The position numbers and the translations under genes are program-made. 64,000 nt of DNA, taken from contig NZ_JAWCUD010000001.1 of assembly GCF_032461945.1 (NCBI RefSeq), positions 124,001 through 188,000 on the forward strand. The letters are read 5' to 3'. The DNA is from Paenibacillus_E violae (GTDB taxonomy: Bacteria; Bacillota; Bacilli; Paenibacillales; NBRC-103111). This document shows positions 27,618 to 36,517 of this stretch, piece by piece (positions within the stretch are counted from its first letter, which is position 1; every line of letters begins with the position of its first letter). The notes beneath the pieces are model-generated. The model saw only the letters and a list, made by a program, of their open reading frames with translations. It was not told the DNA's origin and ran no database searches.

Positions 27618-29887
27618 TCCGGATGATCAAAACCAATAAAACAGCCATCATCGTTACCATCCTGATCTTGGCGGCCGTCGTCACCTTCCTGACCCGTGCC
27701 AAATTTGAGTTCAAAGATTCGGGACAACGCAGTTCGCAAGCGGTGCAGCAAAATACGACGGTAGAAGCAGCGAGTGTTCCTGCCAAATTGCCGCTCGATA
27801 CCGATTTCAAGCAAGTTGCGGAATCCGAGACGTTGAGATTGAAAATGGACGAAAAGACGGGACATTTTATTGTTGAGGACAAACGTAACGGCAATCTGTA
27901 CCGCTCTTACCCCGATCCGAAATATTGGTCGAAAGAGAAGATTTCGGAGACCTGGAAAAAACATTTGGCTTCACCGCTGATGGTCCAATATGTGGATTTT
28001 TCCAAAAACATTTTGCAGGCTAAAGAAACGAATCTGGCGGCGGAAGGCGGGCGCATCAAGGATATTCAAACAATTCCAGGTGGATTCAAGCTTGCTTACG
28101 AATTTCCGGTTACAGGCTTCACAATCCCAGTCCAAGTAACGGTTGCTCAGGATTACGTTGAGACGAAAATCTTGCAGGAAGGCGTTAAGGAGACCAAAAT
28201 GGGTCTCGTCTGGGTCAGGCCCTATCCTTTCTTAGGAGCGGAATACACAGACGGACAGGACGGTTACTTGTTTATTCCGGATGGTGCAGGAGCGCTCGTG
28301 CGATTCAAGGATAATCAATTAAATGTCAACAAATTGTATGACGAATTAACATATGGCCAAGATATTGCATTCCCGGGAATTAACAACAATCGGAATAAGG
28401 TCATGATGCCGGTCTTCGGTATGAAATCAGGATCGAAAGGCTTCCTGGCCGTCGTGCACGAAGGCGATGAGTATGCGGACGTGGTCGCTGCTCCGGCAGG
28501 TGTCCTAAGCAATTACAACTGGATTGGGGCGCAGATGAATTATCGTTCCAGCTTCTTGCAGTTTACAACAAGAAATACGAACGTCCCTGATTCGTGGGGA
28601 TATGTCGACTATGATCGGGATCATATTTTTGGGAGCGATCGTTCCGTTCGTTATTATATGTTGGACGAGAAGAAGACAGATTACGTTGGCATGGCAGAGA
28701 CCTACCGCCAGTATTTAATAAAGGAGAAAGCAGTTAAGCCGGTTACGGTTAAAGACCCGAATATCCCGTTATATACCAATATCATCGGAGCCGATCGGGA
28801 AAAAGGGGTCGTTAGTGACCGCTACCTTAATTTGACCACGACGAGCGAAGGCATTCAAATTATGAATTCCTTGCATGACAAGGGAATAAACAATATGTCT
28901 CTCACTTTCACGGGCTGGCAAAAGGGCGGCTACAGTTCCTTTGGCCAAACGTTCCCGGTGGATTCCCGCCTTGGCGGAGATTCCGGCATGAAGGCGTTCA
29001 TCGATCATGCGCATGGACTTGGTTATCCCGTGTACTTGGAAGCACAGTATTCCTTGAATAATACAAAGGGGGGCGGGTTCGACGAGAAGTTTAACGCCAT
29101 GGTTAACTTAGCCGGCCGGACGCTGATGCAGAGCCCCTTGTTCAATCGGGAGAAGACGCCGGTTGTTAGCGATAAATACATCGAACAGATGGTGGATAAC
29201 GATTTGCCGAAATATAAGGCTATGGGTGTCGACGGACTTGCCGTCGGATTGCTGGGCCAGAGGTTGTACAACGATTACAACACGGGGTACGGCTCCTCAA
29301 GAGACCAGGCCCGCAAAATTCAAGAGCGGATTTTACAAAAAATTAAGGATACGCTTGGCGGTGTACAGGGGGAGAAATCCAATATTTACGCACTGCCGCA
29401 TATCAATTACATCCGAGACATGGTATATGACAATTCCTACGACTTATTTTCGGATGAATCGGTGCCCTTTGCTCAAATTGCTACACACGGATTAGTTTCT
29501 TATTCATCCGAATATGTGAACAACCGCCAGGAAGATGTGAACGATTTCTTAAGGGATATCGAATACGGAGCGGCGCCATCCTTTGTATTTACGAAGGCTG
29601 AAACGAAGAAATACGTGAATTCTTACGGCTTGCGCTTCTATAACACGTATTACCCGGATTGGGAGAATTTCGCATCCGAGCAGTATAAACGCTACAACGA
29701 AGCGCTCGGAGATGTGCAGGATCAGTTTATTACCGGGCATCAGAAGCTTGCTGAAGGTGTGAAAGAAACGACGTATGCCAACGGAAAAAGAATTATCGTG
29801 AACTATAACTTGACAGAATACCGGAGCGGAGATTTGGTCGTACCGGCACATAACTTTGTGATTGTTCGAGGAGGGGGAGGCAAATGA
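27614..29887 (+). CDS. Membrane-anchored DUF5696 domain protein
   Basis: A 757-residue protein with a single N-terminal membrane helix (about 8-28, TAIIVTILILAAVVTFLT) and a large external part, so probably anchored on the outer face. After a short spacer it has a beta-rich region (LYRSYPDPKYW; YLFIPDGAGALVRFKDNQ), then a barrel-like alpha/beta region (GINNMSLTFTGWQKGGYSSF, MGVDGLAVGLLGQRLYND, NIYALPHINYIRDM), the pattern I associate with DUF5696. No function is established; the barrel suggests glycoside binding or cleavage at the membrane. It overlaps both neighbours by 4 bases (NHL-Yip1 gene upstream, permease downstream), so all three products are made in step. Confidence 0.8.
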   Translation: MIRMIKTNKTAIIVTILILAAVVTFLTRAKFEFKDSGQRSSQAVQQNTTVEAASVPAKLPLDTDFKQVAESETLRLKMDEKTGHFIVEDKRNGNLYRSYPDPKYWSKEKISETWKKHLASPLMVQYVDFSKNILQAKETNLAAEGGRIKDIQTIPGGFKLAYEFPVTGFTIPVQVTVAQDYVETKILQEGVKETKMGLVWVRPYPFLGAEYTDGQDGYLFIPDGAGALVRFKDNQLNVNKLYDELTYGQDIAFPGINNNRNKVMMPVFGMKSGSKGFLAVVHEGDEYADVVAAPAGVLSNYNWIGAQMNYRSSFLQFTTRNTNVPDSWGYVDYDRDHIFGSDRSVRYYMLDEKKTDYVGMAETYRQYLIKEKAVKPVTVKDPNIPLYTNIIGADREKGVVSDRYLNLTTTSEGIQIMNSLHDKGINNMSLTFTGWQKGGYSSFGQTFPVDSRLGGDSGMKAFIDHAHGLGYPVYLEAQYSLNNTKGGGFDEKFNAMVNLAGRTLMQSPLFNREKTPVVSDKYIEQMVDNDLPKYKAMGVDGLAVGLLGQRLYNDYNTGYGSSRDQARKIQERILQKIKDTLGGVQGEKSNIYALPHINYIRDMVYDNSYDLFSDESVPFAQIATHGLVSYSSEYVNNRQEDVNDFLRDIEYGAAPSFVFTKAETKKYVNSYGLRFYNTYYPDWENFASEQYKRYNEALGDVQDQFITGHQKLAEGVKETTYANGKRIIVNYNLTEYRSGDLVVPAHNFVIVRGGGGK

Positions 29888-30744
29888 ATCGGAGAGCGAG
29901 ACTAAGGTCATCCCTGATCGAATATTTGGAAGGAACACTGTTCATAGCACCGTGGTTCATTGGTTTTATCTTCTTTATGGCGTTCCCGATCGGTTATTCC
30001 TTATTTATGAGTTTTCAGGATGTAACCATAACGGCAACCAAGACGACGACCCGTTACATTGGCTGGACGCATTATAAGTACATTCTGTTTGAGAACGGAA
30101 GCCTGTTGTACAATCAACTGCTGCCGTTCCTGCGCCAAGCGCTTTTTATGATTCCAATTATCGTCATTTTCGCGCTGTTAATCGCAATTATTTTGAATCA
30201 AAAGTTTCCCGGCCGCACATTTTTTCGGGCCATCTTCTTCCTTCCCGTCATTTTGGCGACAGGCGAAGTCGTGAAGGAATTTCTGACGCAGGGTGAAGGC
30301 GATCTCGGATTTATGTCCAAATTTAACATTTCAGGCCTTATCCAGGCTAACTTATCGGCCACTTGGTCAGATCCGCTGATTTCCATTCTGAACTCGTTCG
30401 TACTCATTCTGTGGTACTCCGGTGTTCAAATTATGATCTTCCTGGGCGGCAGGCAGACGATTTCGAATTCCGCTTATGAAGCAGCACGAATTGATGGCGC
30501 AGGACCTTGGGAAACGTTCTGGAAAATTACGCTGCCTGCCATGACGCCGTTCATTTTCCTCAATTTAATTTATACCGTTGTCGATCTATTTACGTTTCCG
30601 ACCAATCCGATTTTGTCGAAGGTAAGGGAAAGCGAGTATGGACAATACAGCGCTTTGTTCTGGATCTACTTCATGATCATCGCCTTTTTCTTAGCGATCC
30701 TATTTATTATTTTCGCCAGGGTGACAAAATCACATCGTGCTTAA
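29884..30744 (+). CDS. Sugar ABC transporter permease (MalF type), second importer
   Basis: A 286-residue permease. The first helix (about 22-44, APWFIGFIFFMAFPIGYSLF) is followed by five more. The EAA loop reads EAARIDGAGPWETFWKITLP near 200. It starts at an ATG overlapping the DUF5696 stop. Its partner is 27 bases downstream, and two solute-binding proteins follow after three small lipoprotein genes. This second importer is distinct from the one at 649-2529 (different sequence and neighbours). No cognate ATPase is present, again implying a shared one. Confidence 0.92.
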   Translation: MNRRARLRSSLIEYLEGTLFIAPWFIGFIFFMAFPIGYSLFMSFQDVTITATKTTTRYIGWTHYKYILFENGSLLYNQLLPFLRQALFMIPIIVIFALLIAIILNQKFPGRTFFRAIFFLPVILATGEVVKEFLTQGEGDLGFMSKFNISGLIQANLSATWSDPLISILNSFVLILWYSGVQIMIFLGGRQTISNSAYEAARIDGAGPWETFWKITLPAMTPFIFLNLIYTVVDLFTFPTNPILSKVRESEYGQYSALFWIYFMIIAFFLAILFIIFARVTKSHRA

Positions 30745-30771
30745 CAAGTTTACGACAGGAGGGATGACGCT

Positions 30772-31728
30772 ATGTTTCGTATCAAATTGAAAGAAGCGCA
30801 GACGGTTGGCATGCTGCAGCTGCTCAGCAAAATCCGTTATGCGGTTATCGGGCGGGAAGCGGATAAAGGTCTGCTTTTCAAATTGTTCATCTACTTGATC
30901 TTGCTGGATACGGCTTACATTTATTTGAAGCCAATCCTGCACATGATAGCGACTATGGTTAAAAATGCAGACGATTTGCTGGATCCCGCTGTCAACTGGT
31001 TCCCGAGGACAATCTACCTCGGGAACCTCCAGGAGGCTTGGTCGTGGATGAAATATCCGAAGGCACTGGGCATCAGCCTAGGCCTCTCGCTCTCCGTGGC
31101 TATCTTGCAAACCCTATCGTGCGCCGTTACCGGTTACGCGTTTGCAAGGTTGAAAATCCCGTTTAAACGAGTGCTGTTCTTTTTCCTAATGCTAACTTTT
31201 ATTGTGCCTATGCAAGTTACGATCCTGCCCAACATCATTTATGCCAGACAGTTAGGTCTCCTGAATACGATTTATCCGATTATCGTTCCGGCCTTTTTCG
31301 GGCTGGGGTTAAAAGGAGCGCTGTTCGTCATTATTTACCGCCAATTTTTCTCCACACAGCCGAAGGAATTGGAAGAAGCAGCCCGGATTGACGGGGCCGG
31401 CGTGTTTAAAATTTTTTACAAGGTGATGATGCCGTTAGCCAAACCGGCAATTCTCGTCGTTTTTCTATTTTCCTTCATCTGGACGTGGAACGACTTCTAC
31501 TTGCCGAGCATGTACTTGTCCGATATTGAAACGGCGCCTTTATCGCTCGGAATAGAGAAGATTGCATCAGCACTGCGTCAACAAGCCGAGGCTTACGGAC
31601 CGTCCGTGAATGACGAGGCGATACGGATGTCGACAACGTTCTTAATGATTATCCCGCCACTACTACTGTATACGTTCACGCAGCGATGGTTTGTAGAAGG
31701 CGTAGAACGAACAGGCTTAGTGGAATAG
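30772..31728 (+). CDS. Sugar ABC transporter permease (MalG type), second importer
   Basis: A 318-residue permease with a cytoplasmic lead of about 35 residues, a first helix near 38-58 (LFKLFIYLILLDTAYIYL), five further helices and the ATPase-docking loop EAARIDGAGVFKIFYKVMMP near 200. It ends in a short charged tail. The ATG follows GGAGGGATGACG. Together with the gene at 29884 and the binding proteins at 34083 and 36518 it completes a carbohydrate importer. Confidence 0.92.
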   Translation: MFRIKLKEAQTVGMLQLLSKIRYAVIGREADKGLLFKLFIYLILLDTAYIYLKPILHMIATMVKNADDLLDPAVNWFPRTIYLGNLQEAWSWMKYPKALGISLGLSLSVAILQTLSCAVTGYAFARLKIPFKRVLFFFLMLTFIVPMQVTILPNIIYARQLGLLNTIYPIIVPAFFGLGLKGALFVIIYRQFFSTQPKELEEAARIDGAGVFKIFYKVMMPLAKPAILVVFLFSFIWTWNDFYLPSMYLSDIETAPLSLGIEKIASALRQQAEAYGPSVNDEAIRMSTTFLMIIPPLLLYTFTQRWFVEGVERTGLVE

Positions 31729-31769
31729 AAACTTGGCAAGAGACAGTTGAAACGGAGGGTAAAAAAGAG

Positions 31770-32474
31770 ATGAAACGTCTTCTCGCATTATGTTTGGTTG
31801 GCGTCCTGATTGCCATGCTCGCGGCATGTTCGAAATCAACACCAACGACGGCAAGCAAATCAGCCGGGCCGGTTAAAATGCTCTATATCAAACGAGGGGA
31901 AGGGACGAATGATCCCTATGTGGTGAAGCATTTTGAGAAGGCAGGCTATACCGTCATCGATATGGCGGATAACGTGTTTAAACCGGAGAATCTAAACGGT
32001 TATGGCGTTGTTTATGTTAGCCCGACTGTCAATGCTTCCAGAATTAATGACCAGCTTAAAGGCTCGAAGGTGCCTATCGTTTTTGCGAAGCCGCAAGTGG
32101 CCAGTATTTCCGCATTAACAGGGCTGCTGGATTACAATGAGCTCAGCGCGGCGAAAACCGTTCAAATTAAAGACAGCAAACATCCATTGGCAGCTGGATT
32201 TAAAGATCAAGTAACGGTTTATAAAAATGACGGTAAAATCGGTTACGCCATCCCAGGCAAAGAGGCTGTTACGATTGTAACAGCTCCCGGTGATGATAAG
32301 AAAGCGGTTGTTTTTGGCTATGAGAAGGGCGCCAAAAATATTAATAATGAGCCGGTCTCTTCCCGGCAAGTATTTTTTTATTTGAGTGCAGGGGAAGAAA
32401 TGAATCAGACCGATGACGGCTATAAACTATTGGATGCGGCTGTGCAGTGGGCAGCTCAAAATGGACAAAAATAA
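31770..32474 (+). CDS. Secreted alpha/beta-domain lipoprotein, family member 1
   Basis: A 234-residue lipoprotein. Lipobox cysteine 20 lies in MLAACS, with a Ser/Thr-rich spacer after it. One alpha/beta domain (about 35-230) alternates strands and helices: VKMLYIKRGEGTNDPYVVKH, then GYGVVYVSP, VPIVFAKPQ, AVTIVTAP, and a terminal helix DDGYKLLDAAVQWA. The plan resembles ThuA or glutaminase-like folds, but no cysteine is conserved, so amidotransferase chemistry is unlikely. It shares the domain with proteins at 32503, 33273, 35470 and 37940. Function unknown; surface location beside a sugar importer suggests ligand sensing or binding. The ATG at 31770 follows CGGAGGGT; an open frame further upstream has no ribosome site. 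Confidence 0.85.
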   Translation: MKRLLALCLVGVLIAMLAACSKSTPTTASKSAGPVKMLYIKRGEGTNDPYVVKHFEKAGYTVIDMADNVFKPENLNGYGVVYVSPTVNASRINDQLKGSKVPIVFAKPQVASISALTGLLDYNELSAAKTVQIKDSKHPLAAGFKDQVTVYKNDGKIGYAIPGKEAVTIVTAPGDDKKAVVFGYEKGAKNINNEPVSSRQVFFYLSAGEEMNQTDDGYKLLDAAVQWAAQNGQK

Positions 32475-32502
32475 ACATTCCTGACAGGGAGGAAATTCGT
32501 TT

Positions 32503-33243
32503 ATGAAAAAGGTAAATGCAGCCCTTATGGCTTGTATGGTCTTTGCACTCTCCGCTTGCAGTTCGGTCACTAGTCATCCTGTATCGGTATCCAACCAACC
32601 GGCATCCAGCGCGGCAGCCAAGTCGCAGAGCAATGGAAAAAGTGTGCTTTTCATCGGCCAAGAAGGCGGCGGGGACGGGATAGTGATCAAGCGCTTTAAG
32701 GAAAAACACGGGATGAATGTCACGGTGGTTTCCGACAAAGAAGTGACGACAGAGAAAGCCAATGGTTTCAATTTAATTTTTGTTAGCGAGTCGGTCAATT
32801 CAGGGAAAATCAAGGACAAATTCGTGGCCATTCCAGTCCCTGTCATCTATGACGAGCCGCAAATTTCCGGTGATACAGGCATGACTGATGTGGACATGAA
32901 CGGCAAACTCGAAGGGAACAATGCGGCGAAGACGATTCAAATCCGCAATGGCCAACATGCGCTCGCAGCCGGCCTGCAAAACAATGTCGATGTTTACAAA
33001 GATAATGGAAAGATGAGTTGGGCAACGCCGGGCAAAGGTGCGATTGTTGTAGCTACCGTGCCAAACGATGATATGAAGGCGACTATCTTTGCTTACGATA
33101 AGGGCATGACGAATGTGAAAGGGCAAACGGTTGCTGCACGTGAGGTTTTCTTTTACATGATGACAGGTGAAGAAATCAATCAAACGGATGACGGTTGGAA
33201 GCTGTTTGATGCCGCTGTCCGCTGGGCGCAAGAGACCAAATAA
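32503..33243 (+). CDS. Secreted alpha/beta-domain lipoprotein, family member 2
   Basis: A 246-residue lipoprotein with lipobox LSAC (cysteine 19), a 25-residue Ser/Ala/Gln-rich spacer and the same alpha/beta domain: SVLFIGQEGGGDGIVIKRF, FNLIFVSESVNS, VPVIYDEPQ, then AKTIQIRNGQHALAAGL and the terminal EINQTDDGWKLFDAAVRWA helix. Compared with member 1 the G-rich loop after the first strand is longer. It lies 28 bases downstream of member 1 with GGGAGG before the ATG. A tandem duplicate; function not recognised. Confidence 0.85.
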   Translation: MKKVNAALMACMVFALSACSSVTSHPVSVSNQPASSAAAKSQSNGKSVLFIGQEGGGDGIVIKRFKEKHGMNVTVVSDKEVTTEKANGFNLIFVSESVNSGKIKDKFVAIPVPVIYDEPQISGDTGMTDVDMNGKLEGNNAAKTIQIRNGQHALAAGLQNNVDVYKDNGKMSWATPGKGAIVVATVPNDDMKATIFAYDKGMTNVKGQTVAAREVFFYMMTGEEINQTDDGWKLFDAAVRWAQETK

Positions 33244-33272
33244 CATGAGTTCTTGAAGGAGGTAGGGAGTTA

Positions 33273-33959
33273 ATGAAACGGTTGTTTTCCTACTTAATGG
33301 TTGTCATCCTTATTTTTGCAAGCGCTGCCTGTTCCATGCCTACAGAAAAGGACGCTGGAAACGGAAAGAAAGTCCTTTTTGTCGGCACGGATAGCGCAAA
33401 TGACCGAATTGTGATGAAGCATTTCAAGGAGCTTGGCTATGAGGTAACGCTGATGTCAGATAAAGAGCTTACTCCCGAACAGCCGGCCAACTATGGCTTG
33501 GTCTTTGTCAGTTCATTCGCAGGTTCTCATCGCGTTGCGGATAAATTACTCGGATCAACTGCGCCTGTCATCTATGCCAATGGCAAAATATTGGGTGAAG
33601 TGGGATTAGCCAGCAAAGATGATTCGGATTACGGCGAATATACCGGCTTGTCGATCTCGATTAAAGAGAGTAAGCATGAGCTTGCGGCTGGATTACCGGG
33701 CAGTGTGGATATTTATAAAGAGGAAGCGAAGATCAGCTTTGTTGTGCCACAGGGGGGCGTCATTATTGCCTCAGCGCCGGATAACGATAAACGTGCCGTG
33801 ATTTGTGCTTTTGACAAAGGTATGAAAAATATGAGCGGCCAGGTTTTACCGGCTAAGCGCTTGTTTTTCAATTTGACAGGCGGAGAAGAAATCAACAGGA
33901 CGGATCATGGATGGAAGCTATTTGATGCAGCCGTTCATTGGTCAGTGGGGAAAGGTTGA
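33273..33959 (+). CDS. Secreted alpha/beta-domain lipoprotein, family member 3
   Basis: A 228-residue lipoprotein (lipobox SAAC, cysteine 20) with the shortest spacer of the family, only about 12 residues. The domain starts KKVLFVGTDSANDRIVMKHF and contains YGLVFVSSFAGS, APVIYANGK, SKHELAAGLPGS and the closing INRTDHGWKLFDAAVHW helix. AAGGAGG precedes the ATG. The 123-base gap downstream holds a promoter-like -10 and a cre-like operator, so members 1-3 are expressed with the upstream permeases, while the following binding protein may also have its own promoter. Confidence 0.85.
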   Translation: MKRLFSYLMVVILIFASAACSMPTEKDAGNGKKVLFVGTDSANDRIVMKHFKELGYEVTLMSDKELTPEQPANYGLVFVSSFAGSHRVADKLLGSTAPVIYANGKILGEVGLASKDDSDYGEYTGLSISIKESKHELAAGLPGSVDIYKEEAKISFVVPQGGVIIASAPDNDKRAVICAFDKGMKNMSGQVLPAKRLFFNLTGGEEINRTDHGWKLFDAAVHWSVGKG

Positions 33960-33983
33960 ATCGGAATGATGCAACAAACAACC

Positions 33984-34021
33984 TATAATGTTGGAGAACC
34001 CCCCTAATGTAAACGTAAACA
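33984..34021 (+). promoter_or_regulatory. Promoter-like -10 with a cre-like catabolite operator
   Basis: TATAAT lies at 33984-33989. I see no good -35 at 17 bases; the nearest, TTGAAT at 33956-33961, is 22 bases away. At 34007-34021 the 15-mer ATGTAAACGTAAACA fits the Bacillus cre consensus WTGNAANCGNWNNCW at every position. If the -10 is used, the operator sits just downstream of the start point, where CcpA would block transcription. It precedes the solute-binding protein gene at 34083. Confidence 0.5.
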
Positions 34022-34082
34022 TTTCGTAATAAAGTGAAAGTATACAAAATTTGAAATCACGATTGGGAGGTTCATAGAGAAA

Positions 34083-35396
34083 ATGAAAAAATTTCTCAAA
34101 GCATCTTTAGCGATCACCTCGGCATTTGTTATCCTGACAGGCTGTACGTCCGAGCCAGCTCAAAGCGATAAACAGCAGCCCGTTGCCTCAGAAAACAAAT
34201 CACCGGATAACGAAATATTCATTTATACCGTTTATCCAGCCTTTTATGCCAAAGAAGATATCTGGGAGAAACAAGTGGGGCAATACCTCAAGAAGAAATT
34301 TCCAGATCTTACATTCAAACACGTGCAGTGGGATAATCCAGGTCGGCAATATAAGGATCTGATAGCAGCTGGCACCATTCCTGATATTGTGATTGATAAT
34401 GCCCGAATGAACTTGCAGCGTTATATTTTGAAAAACGATTTGCAGTATGACATGACGGACCTGATCAAAAAGTATAATTTCGACACGAGTACATTAAATC
34501 CAGCCGCAATGGCACAAATGAAGAACGTAACGCCGGAAGGGAAAATTTATGGTTTACCTTTCCAAATGAGTGATTTCGTTCTGTTCTATAACAAAGATAT
34601 TTTTGATAAATTCGGTGTGGATTACCCGAAAGACGGTATGACCTATGATGAAGTTTATGAATTAGCTAAAAAGCTGACTCGTGTCGAAGGCGAAAATACG
34701 TACAAGGGTTACCAACAGCATCCTGGTTTGTATATGACTTATAATCAGCTTTCCCTTTCCCCTCTCAGCTTGACGGAAGACAAGGCGGAAATGAATACAC
34801 CGGGCTGGAAGAAGGAAGTTGACAATCTAAGACGTTTCTACGAGATTCCGGCCAATCAGTTTACATCCGTCGATGATTTCCCGAAAGGGAAAATGGCGAT
34901 GAGTGTTCACGTGACGGAGAAGATCGTTCAGTGGTATGAGCAAAACAAAAACTTGAACTTTGATATCGCAGCTATGCCATCCTTTGCAGATGCACCGGGC
35001 GTCAAAGCTCAGCCAAATCTATACTCGGCGTATATTACCAAACAGTCGACTAAGAAAGATCAAGCTTTCCAAGTCATTCAGTATCTGCTGTCTGAAGAGA
35101 TGCAAGTCAATTTTGCAAAAGAAGGCATCATCGGACCGCTGCAAACGCAGAAAGTACAAGAAGCTTTCGGTAAAAACTTGCCGCAAATGCAAGGGAAACA
35201 TACGCAAGCCATCTTCTACGGCAAAAATGCCATGCCGCCAGCAGCTCGCGCTTCAGGTTTAACTTACATTGATGTGCCGGTACACGGCGTGTTCCAGCCA
35301 CTGATCTTCGGAGAATCCAAGGACTCCGTAACCGCACTGCGCATGATTGAAGAATCTTCAACAAAAGCAATTCAGACCGAGAAAGCCGCCCAATAA
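34083..35396 (+). CDS. Sugar ABC transporter substrate-binding lipoprotein (first of two)
   Basis: A 437-residue family 1 solute-binding protein. Lipobox LTGC (cysteine 21), a spacer of about 20 residues, then the first lobe (EIFIYTVYPAFYAKEDIWEK), VQWDNPGRQYKDLIAAGTIP, the hinge segment KIYGLPFQMSDFVLFYNKD typical of this family, and the C-terminal lobe with LLSEEMQVNFAKEGIIGPLQ. Anchored outside, it should deliver a sugar to the permeases at 29884 and 30772. A close paralogue lies at 36518. GGGAGG precedes the ATG by about 12 bases. Upstream cre-like operator suggests carbon catabolite control. Confidence 0.9.
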   Translation: MKKFLKASLAITSAFVILTGCTSEPAQSDKQQPVASENKSPDNEIFIYTVYPAFYAKEDIWEKQVGQYLKKKFPDLTFKHVQWDNPGRQYKDLIAAGTIPDIVIDNARMNLQRYILKNDLQYDMTDLIKKYNFDTSTLNPAAMAQMKNVTPEGKIYGLPFQMSDFVLFYNKDIFDKFGVDYPKDGMTYDEVYELAKKLTRVEGENTYKGYQQHPGLYMTYNQLSLSPLSLTEDKAEMNTPGWKKEVDNLRRFYEIPANQFTSVDDFPKGKMAMSVHVTEKIVQWYEQNKNLNFDIAAMPSFADAPGVKAQPNLYSAYITKQSTKKDQAFQVIQYLLSEEMQVNFAKEGIIGPLQTQKVQEAFGKNLPQMQGKHTQAIFYGKNAMPPAARASGLTYIDVPVHGVFQPLIFGESKDSVTALRMIEESSTKAIQTEKAAQ

Positions 35397-35469
35397 TGCA
35401 GCATAGGGCTCCTTCATCCAATCATTGGGGGCGCCTTCATTCCAAATTGAAAAAGGGGTGACCCATTCC

Positions 35470-36480
35470 ATGAAACGTTTTCTATTGCTGCTCGTTGCAG
35501 TGTTTATGACAATCACGATGAGCGCCTGTTCCTCCTCAGAGAAAGCAGCTAATCCGGGCGTATCGGTATCTCCCACGTCAACAGTAACAGCGACTGCAAC
35601 GGCAACACCATCGACGGCTCCAACTCCTACAGCGAAGGCCTCAGAGACTCCCGCAGCTTCGTCAACACCTGCAGCTTCAGCAACGCCTGCTGCAACCGTG
35701 GAAGCAACGAAAGCAGCGAGCCCTACGGCTGATGCAACGAAGGCACCGGCTGCGGCTTCCACAGCGAAGGCAAGCGAAGCACCTGCCCAGGCAACGGCTG
35801 CACCAGCGCCAGCTGCGAGTCAACCAGAGGCAGCTCAGAAAGCGGAAGTATCTCCGCAAGGGAAGAAAGTGCTTCTTGTCGGCAGAGATTCCGAGCCGCT
35901 TCCCGCTGAAGACGTTGCGATTGCAGGCCGTTTGAAAGGGATGGGATTTAGCGTAACCCATCTTGCAGATCGTGAGCTTACCGCTGATGCGACGAAAGGG
36001 TTCGATTTAATCTACATCAGCCAAACGACGAATTCAAAATTTTTGAAAACAGGTGTGATGAAAGAAGTTGCCATTCCAACGGTGTATGTGAAAAGCCACG
36101 GGATGTTCTATCTGGGACTCTCCTCCCAAGAGGAAGGCACGACGGTCAAGAAGTTGAAATCAATTGATATCGTCGATAGCAAATCTAAGATTGCCGGCGG
36201 ATTATCAGGAACAGTAGAAGTTTACACGGAAACCGGTGATAATTTCGGCGTCAGTTATGGGCTTCCAGGCAAGGAAGCGAAAGTGATCGCAACGGTTCCG
36301 GGCGACAAAACGAAGGCTGCTCTTTATTACTATGATAAAGGCGCCAAAGGCGATAACGGTTATGAAGTGAAAGCGCGATTATCCTACTACTATTGGAGTA
36401 ACGGCATGCAGGATACTTCTACGGATGCGGGCTGGAAGCTTTGGGATAACATTGTTTTGTGGACGTTGCAGAACGGATAA
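35470..36480 (+). CDS. Secreted alpha/beta-domain lipoprotein with long Ala/Thr/Pro stalk, member 4
   Basis: A 336-residue lipoprotein. Lipobox MSAC (cysteine 20) is followed by about 110 residues almost entirely of A, T, P, S, K and E, a flexible stalk of the wall-spanning type. The family domain begins KKVLLVGRDSEPLPAEDVAI (about 137). Its sequence is closest to member 5 (37940). Both have an HGMFYLGLSSQEE or HGMYYLGLSSQEE segment and a closing GWKLWDNIVLWTLQNG-type helix, absent in members 1-3. It sits between the two solute-binding proteins. The ATG at 35470 follows AAAGGGGTG; an upstream in-frame start lacks a ribosome site. Confidence 0.85.
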   Translation: MKRFLLLLVAVFMTITMSACSSSEKAANPGVSVSPTSTVTATATATPSTAPTPTAKASETPAASSTPAASATPAATVEATKAASPTADATKAPAAASTAKASEAPAQATAAPAPAASQPEAAQKAEVSPQGKKVLLVGRDSEPLPAEDVAIAGRLKGMGFSVTHLADRELTADATKGFDLIYISQTTNSKFLKTGVMKEVAIPTVYVKSHGMFYLGLSSQEEGTTVKKLKSIDIVDSKSKIAGGLSGTVEVYTETGDNFGVSYGLPGKEAKVIATVPGDKTKAALYYYDKGAKGDNGYEVKARLSYYYWSNGMQDTSTDAGWKLWDNIVLWTLQNG

Positions 36481-36517
36481 CGAAATCTTGCGGTTCATGA
36501 AGGAGGGAATTGTCGTA

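Noticed and set aside
35404..35452. Imperfect direct repeat GGGCTCCTTCATCCAA / GGGCGCCTTCATTCCAA between two genes
   Set aside because: Only about 16 bases, two copies, with no hairpin or T-run, so neither a terminator nor a convincing operator.
35560..35860. Possible low-complexity or CRISPR-like repeat in the Ala/Thr/Pro coding stretch
   Set aside because: The periodicity comes from codons for A, T, P and K in an uninterrupted reading frame; no uniform repeat and spacer lengths.
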